Source: Modicisalibacter xianhensis (GTDB lineage Bacteria; Pseudomonadota; Gammaproteobacteria; Pseudomonadales; Halomonadaceae). From it: 64,000 nt of DNA. Position numbers and translations under genes: made by a program. The notes under the pieces were generated by a model. It searched no databases, was not told where the DNA came from, and saw nothing but the letters and a program-made list of their open reading frames with translations. The first letter of the stretch is position 1; each line of letters starts with the position of its first letter. Positions 16,196-25,955 of this stretch are shown piece by piece. The stretch spans positions 124,001-188,000 of the forward strand of contig NZ_FOPY01000004.1 in the NCBI RefSeq assembly GCF_900113605.1. The letters are read 5' to 3'.

Positions 16196-17183
16196 GATGA
16201 GCGGCGTCCGCCGCAGCGCGATCCTGCTGCTGTCACTGGACGAGGACAGCGCAGCCGAAGTCTTCCGCCACCTTTCTACCAAGGAGGTGTCGGCGATCAG
16301 CCGCGAGATGGCGACCATCGACCAGATCTCTCATGAAGAGATGCGCCTGGTGCTCGACGAGTTCCATGACGAGGCCGAACAGTTCGCTGCGCTCAACCTG
16401 CACTCCAGCGACCATATCCGCGCGGTGCTGACCAAGGCGCTGGGGACCGAGCGGGCCTCGAGCCTGCTCGACGAGATTCTCGATGCCCAGGGCGCCAATA
16501 CCGGTATCGAGTCGCTCAACCTGATGGAAGCCTCGATGGTGGCTGAACTGATCCGCGACGAGCATCCGCAGATCATCGCCACGATTCTGGTGCACCTCGA
16601 GCGCCACCAGGCCGCGGATATTCTCGAACTGTTCGACGACAAGCTGCGCAACGATGTCGTGCTGCGCATCGCCACGTTCAGTGGTGTACAGCCGGCGGCA
16701 CTGCAGGAACTGACCGAAGTTCTCGGCGGTATGCTCGATGGCCAGAACCTTCGCCGTAGCAAGATGGGTGGCGTGAGAACGGCCGCCGAAATCCTCAACC
16801 TGATGAACTCGTCGCAGGAAGAAGCCGTCATCGAGACCGTACGGGCCCACAACGAGGACCTGGCGCAGAAGATCATCGACGAGATGTTCCTGTTCGAGAA
16901 CATCGTCGACATCGACGATCGCGGCATCCAGCTCATTCTCAAGGAGGTCGACACCAATTCCCTGGTGGTGGCGCTCAAGGGTGCCCCGGATGCGCTGCTC
17001 GAGAAGTTCATGGCGAACATGTCCCAGCGCGCAGCCCAGTTGCTGCAGGAAGATCTCGAGGCGCGCGGCCCGATCCGGGTTTCCCAGGTCGAGGCCGAGC
17101 AGAAATCCATCCTGCAGATCGTGCGCCGTCTGGCGGACAGCGGCGAGATTGTCATAGGCGGTGGAGACGATAGTTATGTCTGA
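16188..17183 (+). CDS. fliG: Flagellar motor switch protein FliG
   Basis: FliG is the C-ring subunit that contacts both FliF and the stator and transmits torque. The 331-residue protein has the usual three domains: N-terminal FliF-binding helices ([21 protein letters not shown]), a middle domain with the EHPQ motif ([15 protein letters not shown]) and a C-terminal charged domain ([21 protein letters not shown]). It overlaps fliF by 8 bases and is immediately followed by fliH. Confidence 0.98.
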   Translation: MSKMSGVRRSAILLLSLDEDSAAEVFRHLSTKEVSAISREMATIDQISHEEMRLVLDEFHDEAEQFAALNLHSSDHIRAVLTKALGTERASSLLDEILDAQGANTGIESLNLMEASMVAELIRDEHPQIIATILVHLERHQAADILELFDDKLRNDVVLRIATFSGVQPAALQELTEVLGGMLDGQNLRRSKMGGVRTAAEILNLMNSSQEEAVIETVRAHNEDLAQKIIDEMFLFENIVDIDDRGIQLILKEVDTNSLVVALKGAPDALLEKFMANMSQRAAQLLQEDLEARGPIRVSQVEAEQKSILQIVRRLADSGEIVIGGGDDSYV

Positions 17184-17913
17184 GCGTCTGGTCATTCCTG
17201 AGCATGATGTCGGCGACTGGCGTCGCTGGGAAATGGACGAACTCGGCACCCCCGAGCGAGAGCAACGCCGCCAGCGCGAGCGTTCGCGTCAGGAAGCCAT
17301 TCGCCAGCAACTTTTCAAGCGCAATGCCGAACTCGAGGCCCTGCGCGAGAAGGCTCGCCAGGAGGCCTACGACGCCGCCTACAAGGCAGGTTTCGAGGAA
17401 GGCCGACAGGCCGGCTACGAGAAGGGACTGGAAGAAGGCCGCGTGGCGGGCGAGCAGGAACTGCAGCGCCAGACCCAGCAGGCCCTGGCCCCGCTGCTGC
17501 CCCTGGCCGAAGGCTACCGCGAGGCGCTCGATGCCCTGGACGGCGACGTCGCGGAGCGTCTGGTCGACCTGGCGCTGACCACTGGCAGACAGCTTGCCGG
17601 CGAGGCCCTCGACGCCCATCCCGAGGTCATTCTCGATATCGTGCGCGAATTGCTGCATGCCGAACCGTCCCTGTCGGGCCGGCCCAGGCTGTGGCTACAC
17701 CCGGCCGACCTGACACTGGTCAAGGGTCACCTGGGGGCGGAATTCGACGCCGCCGGCTGGCAACTGCAGCCCGACGACACCATCAGTCGTGGCGGTTGTC
17801 GCGCCACCAGCGCCAGCGGCGAGCTGGATGCCACGCTGGAATCGCGTTGGGAGAGCATTTCCCGCCAGGTTCGTCGTCGTCACAATGACGGCCATGACGA
17901 GGGTCAGGCATGA
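17176..17913 (+). CDS. fliH: Flagellar assembly protein FliH
   Basis: FliH binds the FliI ATPase and links it to the C ring. The 245-residue protein has a glutamate/arginine-rich coiled coil (residues 25-90) and the typical glycine-repeat stretch ([25 protein letters not shown]), followed by a globular domain with a GGCR motif near the end. The ATG at 17176 is preferred (GGAGA upstream); a GTG at 17161 in the same frame is possible. The start lies within the last codons of fliG, and the stop overlaps fliI by four bases. Confidence 0.95.
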   Translation: MSERLVIPEHDVGDWRRWEMDELGTPEREQRRQRERSRQEAIRQQLFKRNAELEALREKARQEAYDAAYKAGFEEGRQAGYEKGLEEGRVAGEQELQRQTQQALAPLLPLAEGYREALDALDGDVAERLVDLALTTGRQLAGEALDAHPEVILDIVRELLHAEPSLSGRPRLWLHPADLTLVKGHLGAEFDAAGWQLQPDDTISRGGCRATSASGELDATLESRWESISRQVRRRHNDGHDEGQA

Positions 17914-19325
17914 GCATGGCAACGACCGCCGGCGACCTGCACCGGCAACGCTGGCAAGACGCCATTGGCGGCGTGCAGCGCCGCGTTGCCGGCGTGGCCT
18001 CCTACCGCACCAGTGGACGTATCGTGCGCGCGACCGGCCTGGTTCTCGAAGCGGTGGGACTGCGTGTACCGCTGGGCAGTGCCTGCCGCATCGAGCTCTC
18101 CCCCCACCCGGTGACGGGCCTTCCGGGCTCGGAGCAGCCGCGTTTCGCCGAAGCGGAGGTCGTCGGGTTCTCGGGGGAGAAGCTGTTTCTGATGCCGCTG
18201 GAAGAAATCAGTGGCCTGCTGCCCGGCTCGCGCGTCTTTCCCTTGGGCGAAGGCAGCGAGCACAGCAGCGCCAGACGTTTTCCGCTGGGCGATAGCCTGC
18301 TCGGCCGTGTTGTCGATGGTAACGGTCGCCCGCTGGACGGTAAGGGTGAGTTGACCGATGCTCCCCACGCTCCACTTGCCACTCCCCCGCTCAATCCGCT
18401 GTCACGCGCACCGATCGACACCCAGATCGACGTCGGCATCCGTGCCATCAACGGCCTGTTGAGTGTCGGTCGCGGTCAGCGCATGGGCCTGTTTGCCGGC
18501 TCCGGCGTGGGCAAGTCGGTATTGCTTGGCATGATGGCCCGCTATACCGAGGCCGACGTGATCGTCGTCGGTCTGATCGGCGAGCGCGGACGCGAAGTTC
18601 AGGATTTCATTCATAATATTCTCGGTGCCGAAGGCCGCCGCCGCTCGGTGGTCGTCGCCGCACCTGCCGACACGTCACCGCTGCAGCGTCTGCAGGGTGC
18701 CGCCTACGCCACACGACTGGCTGAGGGGTTCCGCGATGCAGGGCGCAACGTGCTGCTGATCATGGACTCGCTGACGCGCTATGCCATGGCGCAGCGCGAG
18801 ATCGCACTGGCCATCGGCGAACCCCCGGCCACCAAGGGCTACCCGCCCTCGGTATTCGCCAAGCTGCCGAGCCTGGTCGAGCGTGCCGGCAACGGCATGC
18901 AGGGCGGCGGCTCGATTACGGCATTCTATACCGTGCTGACCGAGGGCGATGACCAGCAGGACCCCATCGCCGACTCGGCACGCGCCATTCTCGATGGGCA
19001 TATCGTGCTGTCTCGCTCCCTGGCCGAAAGCGGGCATTATCCGGCCATCGACATCGAGGCCTCGATCAGTCGTGTCATGACAGCCGTCGTCAGCGGCGAC
19101 CAGCTGCGCCAGGCCCAGCGCTTCAAGCAGATGGTGTCGCGCTACCAGCGCAACCGCGACTTGATCAGCGTAGGGGCCTATACCCCGGGTCACGACCCGC
19201 AGCTCGACCAGGCAGTGGCAATGTACCCGAGACTCGAGCAGTTCTTGCAGCAACGCATCGACGAACGCGCCGACATGCCACAGACGCACCAGGTTCTCAG
19301 CGCCCTGGTGCCGCCGGGACATTGA
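17910..19325 (+). CDS. fliI: Flagellum-specific ATPase FliI
   Basis: FliI is the hexameric ATPase that helps unfold and feed export substrates. It has 471 residues with Walker A ([15 protein letters not shown]), [13 protein letters not shown], the Walker B aspartate in [20 protein letters not shown] and the [20 protein letters not shown] stretch, all standard for F1-like type III ATPases. It overlaps fliH (ATGA) upstream; the fliJ start used here lies 146 bases after its stop. Confidence 0.98.
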   Translation: MSMATTAGDLHRQRWQDAIGGVQRRVAGVASYRTSGRIVRATGLVLEAVGLRVPLGSACRIELSPHPVTGLPGSEQPRFAEAEVVGFSGEKLFLMPLEEISGLLPGSRVFPLGEGSEHSSARRFPLGDSLLGRVVDGNGRPLDGKGELTDAPHAPLATPPLNPLSRAPIDTQIDVGIRAINGLLSVGRGQRMGLFAGSGVGKSVLLGMMARYTEADVIVVGLIGERGREVQDFIHNILGAEGRRRSVVVAAPADTSPLQRLQGAAYATRLAEGFRDAGRNVLLIMDSLTRYAMAQREIALAIGEPPATKGYPPSVFAKLPSLVERAGNGMQGGGSITAFYTVLTEGDDQQDPIADSARAILDGHIVLSRSLAESGHYPAIDIEASISRVMTAVVSGDQLRQAQRFKQMVSRYQRNRDLISVGAYTPGHDPQLDQAVAMYPRLEQFLQQRIDERADMPQTHQVLSALVPPGH

Positions 19326-19471
19326 GAGCCTTGACTCGTCAGGGCACGAATTCGATGAGAAAGCGACGTTTCCCCCCAGTATCCGTCGCTTTGCTGCAGC
19401 GGGGCATACGCAACAATGCTATGACGCCGCTGCTGCGGCTTGGCCGAAGTCTACCCAGAAGGAACGATCCC

Positions 19472-19945
19472 GTGGCCCAAGCAACGACACCGTTGGATAC
19501 GTTGATTTCCCTGACACGCGACTCGCGAGACAGCGCCAGCATCGAGCTGGGAAACTCGCGTCGCGACCTGCAGAATGCCAAGTCCCAGCTCGAGACCCTG
19601 ACCCGATATCGCCTGGAATACCGCCAACGTCTCCAGCAGGCGATGGAATCGGGCATCGGGCCCGATAGCTGGCGTAACTATCAACAGTTTCTCGCGTCGC
19701 TGGACGCCGCCATCGCCCGAGCCCGACAGACCCTCGGCGAGCGCGAGACACGCGTGAACCAGGGCCAGAAACGCTGGCAGAACGAGCAGCGCAAGCTATC
19801 CGCCTACGACACCCTGGCGACCCGCCGGGACACCGCAGCACAGCAGCGCGCCAACCGCCAGGAACAGCGCCTGGCCGATGAGATGGCAGCCGGCCTCGTC
19901 CTGCGTCGCCAGCGTCAAGACACGAATTCCGAATCCAGTCACTGA
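19472..19945 (+). CDS. fliJ: Flagellar export chaperone-escort protein FliJ
   Basis: FliJ is the central coiled coil of the FliHIJ ATPase complex. I place the start at the GTG of VAQATTPLDTLISLTRDS, which has an AGAAGGAA ribosome-binding site 7 bases upstream and gives 157 residues, close to the usual 147. Longer in-frame openings reach back to 19322 but would add about 50 basic residues unlike the family. The rest is a continuous coiled coil (SIELGNSRRDLQNAKSQLETL; YRLEYRQRLQQAM; WQNEQRKLSAYDTLATRRD) with the conserved W/Y pattern. Confidence 0.85.
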   Translation: MAQATTPLDTLISLTRDSRDSASIELGNSRRDLQNAKSQLETLTRYRLEYRQRLQQAMESGIGPDSWRNYQQFLASLDAAIARARQTLGERETRVNQGQKRWQNEQRKLSAYDTLATRRDTAAQQRANRQEQRLADEMAAGLVLRRQRQDTNSESSH

Positions 19946-19959
19946 GGCAGCCCGCTTCC

Positions 19960-21291
19960 ATGGAACTCTCTCAACTGCTCGCCGGTAGCAACGCCGCCGC
20001 CTCACTGCCCCAGACCCATGCCGACGGCAAGACCGGCAGCAAGGGCGATGCCGAGTTCGCCCGGCTTTTCAAGCAGGCCGGTGAGGCGGGCAAGGGCAAG
20101 ACAACCGATGCGCCGACGCTGGCGTCTGCCACCGGAAAAACCCTGCTTACCGAGGCCAACACCGAAGCCGGTGTGACGACCAGCCCCCCGTCCGTGCGGG
20201 GCGATGCCAAGGAGACTGACCCGGCAGAATTGAGCGATACGCTCCTGACCCAGCCGGGTGAGCTGGCACCGTTGGCTCAGCAGGTTAACCAGGCCATCGA
20301 AGGCAACTTGGCGGAAAACGCCCAGAATGAGCAACTTTCGCAAGACGCATGGCGCCAGGGTCAGGCCGAGCCTGGCGATCCTGTGCTGGGCACACTTGCG
20401 CCGATGCCGGGTAGCGGTGATCTTGCCGATATTCGTCAGCGCCTGGACATGATCGCCAGTGCACAGCGCGGTGATGCGTTGCCTGCTCAGCCGGGCGCAG
20501 CTCTTGCCACCAACGCAGCGCAACTGATGACTCAAGTGGATGCGAGGAACGCATCCGGTGAGCGAGTCATGGCAACCGCCGACGCACAAGCCGCCGGGCT
20601 GAGGCACCAGCAACTGACAGCCCAGGGCATGCATACATTGACGCAGCAGGATGCCCCTGTGCAGCCGCTGACGCCGGCCGCGCCCAACTTCACCGACGCC
20701 ATCGCCGCGGTTGCCGCTGACGAACCCGCCCTGCTCTCCCGACATGGCCCCGACCCAGCGACCAACCTGGGCATGCCTGCTGCGACATCACCGCTGGGCA
20801 GCACGGCCAACGGCGGCAATGGTATCGCTCCTAACGCCATGCCAGCCACACCAACCCTGGCAGCGCCCCTGGCCTCGGCCCAGTGGCAGCAAGGACTGGG
20901 GCAACAGTTGGTAGCCTTGCACCAGCGTGGCGGACAGCAGGTCGAGCTTCATCTGCACCCTGCGGAACTGGGACCGCTGTCCATCAGCCTCAAGGTCGAT
21001 GACCAGTTGGCCCAGGCCCAGTTCTTCTCGGCCAATCCACAGGTACGTGCCGCGGTAGAACAGGCCATCCCCCAGCTACGTGAGGCGCTCGAAGAGAGCG
21101 GCATTCAACTGGGCGAAGCGATGGTGGGCGAGCACCAGCAGCGTGACGAGAGTCGCGACCAGTCCCGGGGCGAGCGTGCCATGGCCGGCCGGACCGGTGA
21201 CTCGCGGCTGACGTCGGCAGACGAATCAGCGACAGCCCCCCGGACGACGACGATCGTCCTGGATGACAACGCGATCGACCTGTACGCCTGA
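19960..21291 (+). CDS. fliK: Flagellar hook-length control protein FliK
   Basis: FliK measures hook length and switches export specificity. The 443-residue protein has a long low-complexity, alanine/glutamine-rich N-terminal ruler region. Its C-terminal FliK domain (QQVELHLHPAELGPLSISLKVDD, residues 325-348 in outline, then VRAAVEQAIPQLREALEESGI) contains the conserved LxPxELGxxxIxL motif. The last gene of fliFGHIJK, it lies 14 bases after fliJ. Confidence 0.95.
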   Translation: MELSQLLAGSNAAASLPQTHADGKTGSKGDAEFARLFKQAGEAGKGKTTDAPTLASATGKTLLTEANTEAGVTTSPPSVRGDAKETDPAELSDTLLTQPGELAPLAQQVNQAIEGNLAENAQNEQLSQDAWRQGQAEPGDPVLGTLAPMPGSGDLADIRQRLDMIASAQRGDALPAQPGAALATNAAQLMTQVDARNASGERVMATADAQAAGLRHQQLTAQGMHTLTQQDAPVQPLTPAAPNFTDAIAAVAADEPALLSRHGPDPATNLGMPAATSPLGSTANGGNGIAPNAMPATPTLAAPLASAQWQQGLGQQLVALHQRGGQQVELHLHPAELGPLSISLKVDDQLAQAQFFSANPQVRAAVEQAIPQLREALEESGIQLGEAMVGEHQQRDESRDQSRGERAMAGRTGDSRLTSADESATAPRTTTIVLDDNAIDLYA

Positions 21292-21300
21292 CGCTACCCT

Positions 21301-21363
21301 TCAAGAATGGCCAACGCGGCCGATACCCAGTAGAGCCTGCACGCATATCGCGTCAGGCTCTAC
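21301..21363 (+). promoter_or_regulatory. fliK-fliL intergenic: sigma-28-like site and strong hairpin
   Basis: TCAA, 14 bases, GCCGATAC (21301-21326) resembles a sigma-28 promoter with a one-base-short spacer. Directly after it, GTAGAGCCTG (21330-21339) pairs perfectly with CAGGCTCTAC (21354-21363), enclosing a second ACGC/GCGT stem, making a 14-bp hairpin. No T-run follows on either strand. It could be a transcript end, a leader structure of fliL, or both. Confidence 0.4.
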
Positions 21364-21502
21364 CGCTGTCTGGAGCGCAACGCGTTCAGCCTTCGGACAA
21401 AGCCTAGAGATAAGCGTGTATCGGCAGCTTTTTCCATCCTTGCCGGAGACAAGGCTGCTTGCATAATCCCCACAGAATCATCGACCAAAGACGGCGTGAG
21501 CA

Positions 21503-21991
21503 ATGGCCAAGAACCCCAACGCAGGAACGAGTCGCAAGCCCTGGTGGCTGCTAGGAATCATCCTCATCGTGCTTTCGATGGCCAGTTCGGCTGGCGTGTA
21601 CTTTCTGCTCGATTCCAAGAGCGAGGCAAGTACCGAGACAGCCGAGGAGCCAGCCGAGCCCATCAAGCCGGAGCCGCCGATCTTCGTGACCGTCTCGCCG
21701 TTCACAGTCAACCTGCAAAGCGACCAGTACGAGCAGCGCCTGCTGTATATCGGCCTGTCGTTCAAGGTGGGCGATGAAACAACGCGCGAGATGCTCGAGC
21801 AGAACATGCCCCAGTTGCGTAGCCGGTTGCTGTTGCTGTTCTCCAGCCAGCATGCCGAAGGCCTGACGACACCTGAAGGCAAGCAGGCACTGTCACAGCA
21901 GATCCTGGCGCTTTTCGACGAGCCGTTCAGCGACCCCCAGCCCGAACTGGCGGTCAACGACGTCCTCTACACCGACTTCATCGTGCAATAG
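21503..21991 (+). CDS. fliL: Flagellar basal body-associated protein FliL
   Basis: FliL is an inner-membrane protein near the stator. The 162-residue sequence has a short cytoplasmic N-terminus, one membrane helix (WWLLGIILIVLSMASSAGVY), a Glu/Pro-rich linker and the conserved periplasmic domain (FVTVSPFTVNLQ; RLLYIGLSFKV; NDVLYTDFIVQ). It starts the fliLMNOPQR operon, seven bases ahead of fliM. Confidence 0.96.
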   Translation: MAKNPNAGTSRKPWWLLGIILIVLSMASSAGVYFLLDSKSEASTETAEEPAEPIKPEPPIFVTVSPFTVNLQSDQYEQRLLYIGLSFKVGDETTREMLEQNMPQLRSRLLLLFSSQHAEGLTTPEGKQALSQQILALFDEPFSDPQPELAVNDVLYTDFIVQ

Positions 21992-21998
21992 GGACACC

Positions 21999-23045
21999 AT
22001 GTCTCAAGACGATCTGCTCTCGCAGGACGAGATCGACGCCCTCCTCAAGGGCGTCAGTGGCGAAGACGATGCGAGTTCCGGCAGCGACAACGCTGGCGAC
22101 TCACGCATTCGCCCTTACGATCCGGCGACCCAGCACCGGATCATCCGGGAACGTCTGCATGCGCTGGACATCATCAACGAACGCTTCGCTCGCCAGTTCC
22201 GCATGAGCCTGTTCAACCTGTTGCGGCGCAGTGCCGACATCACGGTGGATAGCGTGCGTTACCAGAGCTATAGCGAGTTCTCGCGCCACATTCCGGTGCC
22301 GACCAACGTCAACCTGATCTCGATGAAGCCGCTGCGCGGGACCGCCCTGGTGGTCTTTCCACCCAGCCTGGTGTTCATGGTGGTCGACAACCTGTTCGGC
22401 GGTGACGGCCGCTTCCTGACCAAATCGGAAGGTCGCGAGTTCACGCATACCGAGCAGCGTATCATCCAGCGCCTGCTGCACCTGGCTATCGATGCCTATC
22501 AGGATGCCTGGAAGTCGGTCTTCCCGCTGGAGATCGACTATACCCGCTCCGAGATGCAGCTGCGGTTCGCCAATGTCACCAGCTCGCCCAACGAGATCGT
22601 GGTGACAAGCACGTTCCATCTGGAAGTGGGCAACCTGGCCAGCGATTTCCAGGTTTGCATGCCCTACTCGATGATCGAGCCGATTCGCGACCTGCTGTCG
22701 GGCCCGTTGACCGACAACCATGCCGACGAGGAAAGCCAGTGGGGCCAGCGCATGGCGGGCGAGATCAAGCAGTCGCACGTCGAGCTGGTCGCAGATTTCG
22801 TCGACCTGGAAACCAGCCTCGGCCGGGTCATGTCGCTCAAGGTCGGTGACGTGCTTCCGCTGGAACTGCCGGAAATCGTGACCGCGCGCGTCGATGGCGT
22901 GCCGGTCATGGAGTGCGAATTCGGCAGCCAGCAAGGCCAGCGAGCCCTGCGTGTGCGCCACCTGATCGACCATGTCGCCAACAACGCCAAGTTCAAGTTC
23001 ACCCCCGGGCTGTTGAAGCAAGCCAAGGAATCCGACAATGACTGA
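21999..23045 (+). CDS. fliM: Flagellar motor switch protein FliM
   Basis: FliM is the C-ring protein that receives CheY-P. The N-terminal CheY-binding peptide is clear (LLSQDEIDALLKGV, residues 5-18). The middle CheC-like domain (NERFARQFRMSLFNLLRRSADI; PRGTALVVFPPSLVF-like LRGTALVVFPPSLVFMVVDN) and the C-terminal SpoA domain (EIVTARVDGVPVMECEFG) follow. Length 348 residues. It overlaps fliN by 8 bases. Confidence 0.98.
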   Translation: MSQDDLLSQDEIDALLKGVSGEDDASSGSDNAGDSRIRPYDPATQHRIIRERLHALDIINERFARQFRMSLFNLLRRSADITVDSVRYQSYSEFSRHIPVPTNVNLISMKPLRGTALVVFPPSLVFMVVDNLFGGDGRFLTKSEGREFTHTEQRIIQRLLHLAIDAYQDAWKSVFPLEIDYTRSEMQLRFANVTSSPNEIVVTSTFHLEVGNLASDFQVCMPYSMIEPIRDLLSGPLTDNHADEESQWGQRMAGEIKQSHVELVADFVDLETSLGRVMSLKVGDVLPLELPEIVTARVDGVPVMECEFGSQQGQRALRVRHLIDHVANNAKFKFTPGLLKQAKESDND

Positions 23046-23535
23046 CCCCAAGAAACCCGAACAGAACAGTACCGACGACGCTTGGGCGGACGCCATGGCC
23101 GAACAGGGGGCCGGCGCACCATCAGCCGACGAGGACGATCCGTGGGCGGCCGCGTTTGCCGAGCAGGCCGAGGTCGAGGCCGAATTGCAGGTCGAAGTGG
23201 CCGGCAGCCAGGCCACCGCCGCCGGCGACCAGGTCTTCAAGCCGTTGGATTCCAGTGCCAGCAGCGGTACCATGCGCGACCTGGAAATGATCATGGACAT
23301 CCCGGTCAAGTTGACCGTGGAGCTGGGCCGCACGCGTATTACCATCAAGCAGTTGCTGGAGCTGGCACAGGGCTCGGTGATCGAGCTCGATGGCCTCGCC
23401 GGCGAGCCCATGGACATCCTGATCAACGGCTATCTGATTGCCCAGGGCGAAGTCGTCGTGGTCGATGACAAGTACGGTATTCGTATTACCGAAATCATTA
23501 CACCGTCAGAGCGCGTGCAGAAACTCAACCGATGA
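23038..23535 (+). CDS. fliN: Flagellar motor switch protein FliN
   Basis: This is the C-ring base protein. The 165-residue length exceeds the enteric 137 because of an acidic, alanine-rich N-terminal extension (DDAWADAMAEQGAGAPSADE, then DDPWAAAFAEQAEVEAELQ). The SpoA domain is canonical: IPVKLTVELGRTRITIKQLL, GSVIELDGLAGEPMDILING, GEVVVVDDKYGIRITEI. It overlaps fliM by 8 bases and fliO by four. Confidence 0.97.
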   Translation: MTDPKKPEQNSTDDAWADAMAEQGAGAPSADEDDPWAAAFAEQAEVEAELQVEVAGSQATAAGDQVFKPLDSSASSGTMRDLEMIMDIPVKLTVELGRTRITIKQLLELAQGSVIELDGLAGEPMDILINGYLIAQGEVVVVDDKYGIRITEIITPSERVQKLNR

Positions 23536-23975
23536 GCCAAGGTTCCGCGACACAAGGCACCGCCGAGGCATTGAGCGGTGCCCAGGGAGACACCCTGCTG
23601 GGTCTGGCCACACTGGGCAAGACGGCACTGGCGCTTGCGCTGGTGATCGGCGTGATCCTGTTGTGCAGCGCGTTGCTCAAGCGTGTCGGCCCGGGCCGCA
23701 CCGGACATAACCGCCATCTCAAACTGGTAGCCAGTACCGCCGTGGGCCAGCGCGAGCGCGTGGTCATCGTCGAGGTCGAGGGTACCTGGCTGGTGCTTGG
23801 TGTGGGTGGCGGCGAAGTCACGCGGCTGCATGAGATGCCGGCCCCCGAGCCGCACGAGCCCGCTGGCCCTGCTGCCGACGCCGATGGCTTTGCGGCACGC
23901 TTCGCCACGGCCATGCGCCACAATGCACGCAACAAGTTCACGCGTAGCGACAAGCGTAGCGGAGAGGATGTGTGA
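23532..23975 (+). CDS. fliO: Flagellar biosynthesis protein FliO
   Basis: FliO is a 147-residue single-span membrane protein that helps assemble the FliP ring. The membrane segment is at about residues 31-48 ([17 protein letters not shown]), and the FliO core follows ([22 protein letters not shown]... [16 protein letters not shown], in outline). It overlaps fliN (ATGA) and fliP (GTGA). Confidence 0.93.
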   Translation: MSQGSATQGTAEALSGAQGDTLLGLATLGKTALALALVIGVILLCSALLKRVGPGRTGHNRHLKLVASTAVGQRERVVIVEVEGTWLVLGVGGGEVTRLHEMPAPEPHEPAGPAADADGFAARFATAMRHNARNKFTRSDKRSGEDV

Positions 23976-24775
23976 GGTTGCCAGTCTCCTGCCCACCAAG
24001 CGTTGCGGCCCTGCGCCTTGCTCGCCACTTCCTGATGCCGACACTGATCGCCGCGGTCGTCCTCGTGTTCTTGTGGCCCCAGGCCAGTTGGGCGCAGGCA
24101 ACCATCCCCGGGCTCGTCACGCGCCCACTGGACGATGGTGGCCAACAATGGTCGTTGAGTCTGCAGACACTGCTTCTGCTCAGCTCGATGGCATTCCTGC
24201 CAGCCGTGCTGCTGATGATGACCAGTTTCACTCGCATCATCATCGTGCTCGGCCTGCTGCGTACCGCCATGGGCACCCAATCGGCACCGCCGAATCAAGT
24301 CCTGCTGGGGCTGGCCCTGTTTCTGACGTTTTTCATCATGTCGCCGGTGCTCAACGAGGCCTACGAGGTTGCCTGGCAGCCGTTTTCGGACCAGCAGATC
24401 AATTTCGATGAGTTCCTGCAGCTAGCCAGCCAGCCGTTCCGCGAATTCATGCTGGCCCAGACCCGCGAGCCGGACATCGCCCTGTTCGGACGCCTGGCGG
24501 AGGCCGGCACGTTCCAGGGGCCTGAAGACGTGCCGATGCGCGTCCTGCTGCCGGCCTTCGTAACCAGCGAGCTGAAGACCGCATTCCAGATCGGCTTTAC
24601 TATCTTCATTCCGTTTCTGATCATCGATCTTGTCGTCGCCAGCGTTCTCATGGCGCTGGGCATGATGATGGTCCCCCCGGCAACGATATCCCTGCCCTTC
24701 AAGCTGATGCTGTTCGTGCTGGTGGATGGATGGCAGTTGCTGATCGGCTCACTGGCCGAAAGTTTCTACATCTAG
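23972..24775 (+). CDS. fliP: Flagellar export gate protein FliP
   Basis: This is the export-gate core subunit. The 267-residue protein starts with GTG overlapping the fliO stop (GTGA). It has a cleavable signal sequence ending near SWAQA (residue 43), and the family signatures [43 protein letters not shown] and [20 protein letters not shown] are present in order (each given in part). Confidence 0.97.
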   Translation: MRLPVSCPPSVAALRLARHFLMPTLIAAVVLVFLWPQASWAQATIPGLVTRPLDDGGQQWSLSLQTLLLLSSMAFLPAVLLMMTSFTRIIIVLGLLRTAMGTQSAPPNQVLLGLALFLTFFIMSPVLNEAYEVAWQPFSDQQINFDEFLQLASQPFREFMLAQTREPDIALFGRLAEAGTFQGPEDVPMRVLLPAFVTSELKTAFQIGFTIFIPFLIIDLVVASVLMALGMMMVPPATISLPFKLMLFVLVDGWQLLIGSLAESFYI

Positions 24776-24825
24776 GTGCCGTTCGACTCCCGGCGGCGGC
24801 AAGCACATTCGCGAGGTAACCGACC

Positions 24826-25095
24826 ATGACACCCGAAATGGTCATGAGCATGGCATATCAGGGCATGAAGGTGACGCTGTTCCTTGCCGGCCCCCTGCTT
24901 ATCACGGCACTGCTGATCGGTCTGCTGGTCAGCCTGTTCCAGGCGGCCACCCAGATCAACGAGATGACGCTGTCGTTCATTCCCAAGATCCTGGGTGTCT
25001 TTGGTGCCCTGGTACTGGCCGGCCCGTGGTTGATTCAGCTGATCACCAACTTCACTACCGAGCTGTTTCGCAACATCCCGCTGATGCTGGGCTGA
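24826..25095 (+). CDS. fliQ: Flagellar export gate protein FliQ
   Basis: Small export-gate subunit with 89 residues and two membrane helices. The conserved segments AYQGMKVTLFLAGPLLI, LVSLFQAATQINEMTLSFIP and PWLIQLITNFTTELF match the family. An AGGTAA ribosome-binding site precedes the start. One base separates it from fliR. Confidence 0.97.
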   Translation: MTPEMVMSMAYQGMKVTLFLAGPLLITALLIGLLVSLFQAATQINEMTLSFIPKILGVFGALVLAGPWLIQLITNFTTELFRNIPLMLG

Positions 25096-25096
25096 C

Positions 25097-25882
25097 ATGG
25101 TCGAGGTCACTTTCGATCAGTTGCAGGCATGGCTGGTCGCCTTCCTGTGGCCTTTCGTTCGCCTGACGGCCTTCATCATGGCCGCCCCGTTATGGGGCCA
25201 TACCAGCATTCCCCGTCAGGTGAAGATCGGCTTCGCCGCGGTACTCGCCTTCGTCATCGCGCCAACCCTGCCGCCCCTTCCCGACGTCCCCATCGTTTCC
25301 TGGCCCAGCCTGGGCATCATGGTCGAACAGATGCTGATCGGGGTGGCCATCGGCCTGGTGATGCGCGTGACCCTGGCGGTGGTGATGGCAGCCGGGGAAT
25401 ACATTGGCCTGCAGATGGGCCTGGCCTTCGCTACGTTCTTCTCGCCGGACATCGGTGCGCAGAGTATGGTGCTCTCGCGCTTTCTGTACATGATCACGCT
25501 GCTGATGCTGCTGGCCTTCAATGGCCACCTGATCGTCATCGAGATTCTGGCCGGTTCCTTCGATACCCTGCCCATCGGCTATGCCAGTCTCAACCCGAAC
25601 GCCTTCGACATGCTGGCCCGCTATGGCAGCACGATCTTCACGGCCGGCCTGCTGCTGTCCCTGCCGGTTGTCGCCGCATTGTTGATCATCAACCTGTCAC
25701 TGGGCATTCTCAACCGGGCAGCGCCGCAATTGACGATTTTCTCCGTCGGCTTTCCGCTGACCCTGACCGTGGGGCTGGTCCTGCTGATGGTATTGATGAC
25801 CGACTACGCCAGCTTTCTCGAGCGCCTGTTCGCCAACGGCTTCCAGTTTATCCAGCGCCTCATCGAGACGCTGGCAGGCTAG
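25097..25882 (+). CDS. fliR: Flagellar export gate protein FliR
   Basis: FliR completes the FliPQR channel in the inner membrane. It has 261 residues and about six hydrophobic segments. Diagnostic stretches are FVRLTAFIMAAPLWGHTSIPRQVKIGFA and AGEYIGLQMGLAFATFFSPD (in part), and the C-terminal LLMVLMTDYASFLERLF. It is the last gene of fliLMNOPQR and is followed by a strong hairpin. Confidence 0.97.
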   Translation: MVEVTFDQLQAWLVAFLWPFVRLTAFIMAAPLWGHTSIPRQVKIGFAAVLAFVIAPTLPPLPDVPIVSWPSLGIMVEQMLIGVAIGLVMRVTLAVVMAAGEYIGLQMGLAFATFFSPDIGAQSMVLSRFLYMITLLMLLAFNGHLIVIEILAGSFDTLPIGYASLNPNAFDMLARYGSTIFTAGLLLSLPVVAALLIINLSLGILNRAAPQLTIFSVGFPLTLTVGLVLLMVLMTDYASFLERLFANGFQFIQRLIETLAG

Positions 25883-25909
25883 ACCGGTGCAACATCAGCA
25901 TGCGAGAAG

Positions 25910-25938
25910 CACCAAGGGCGCCATCGGCGCCCTTGGTG
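25910..25938. terminator. Bidirectional hairpin between fliR and flgL
   Basis: CACCAAGGGCGCC and GGCGCCCTTGGTG form a perfect 13-bp stem with an ATC loop between the converging fliR and flgL genes. A true T-run is lacking (TCGTTAGG follows), but the stem is very stable. Confidence 0.7.
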
Positions 25939-25955
25939 TCGTTAGGTGATAGCGG

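Noticed and set aside
19322-19471. Longer N-terminus of FliJ starting in the fliI stop codon
   Set aside because: The 50 extra residues are basic and unlike FliJ; a GTG with a strong ribosome-binding site gives the family length.
22101-23426. Minus-strand open frame of 441 codons opposite fliM and fliN
   Set aside because: It crosses two well-supported genes and has no ribosome-binding site or domain character.
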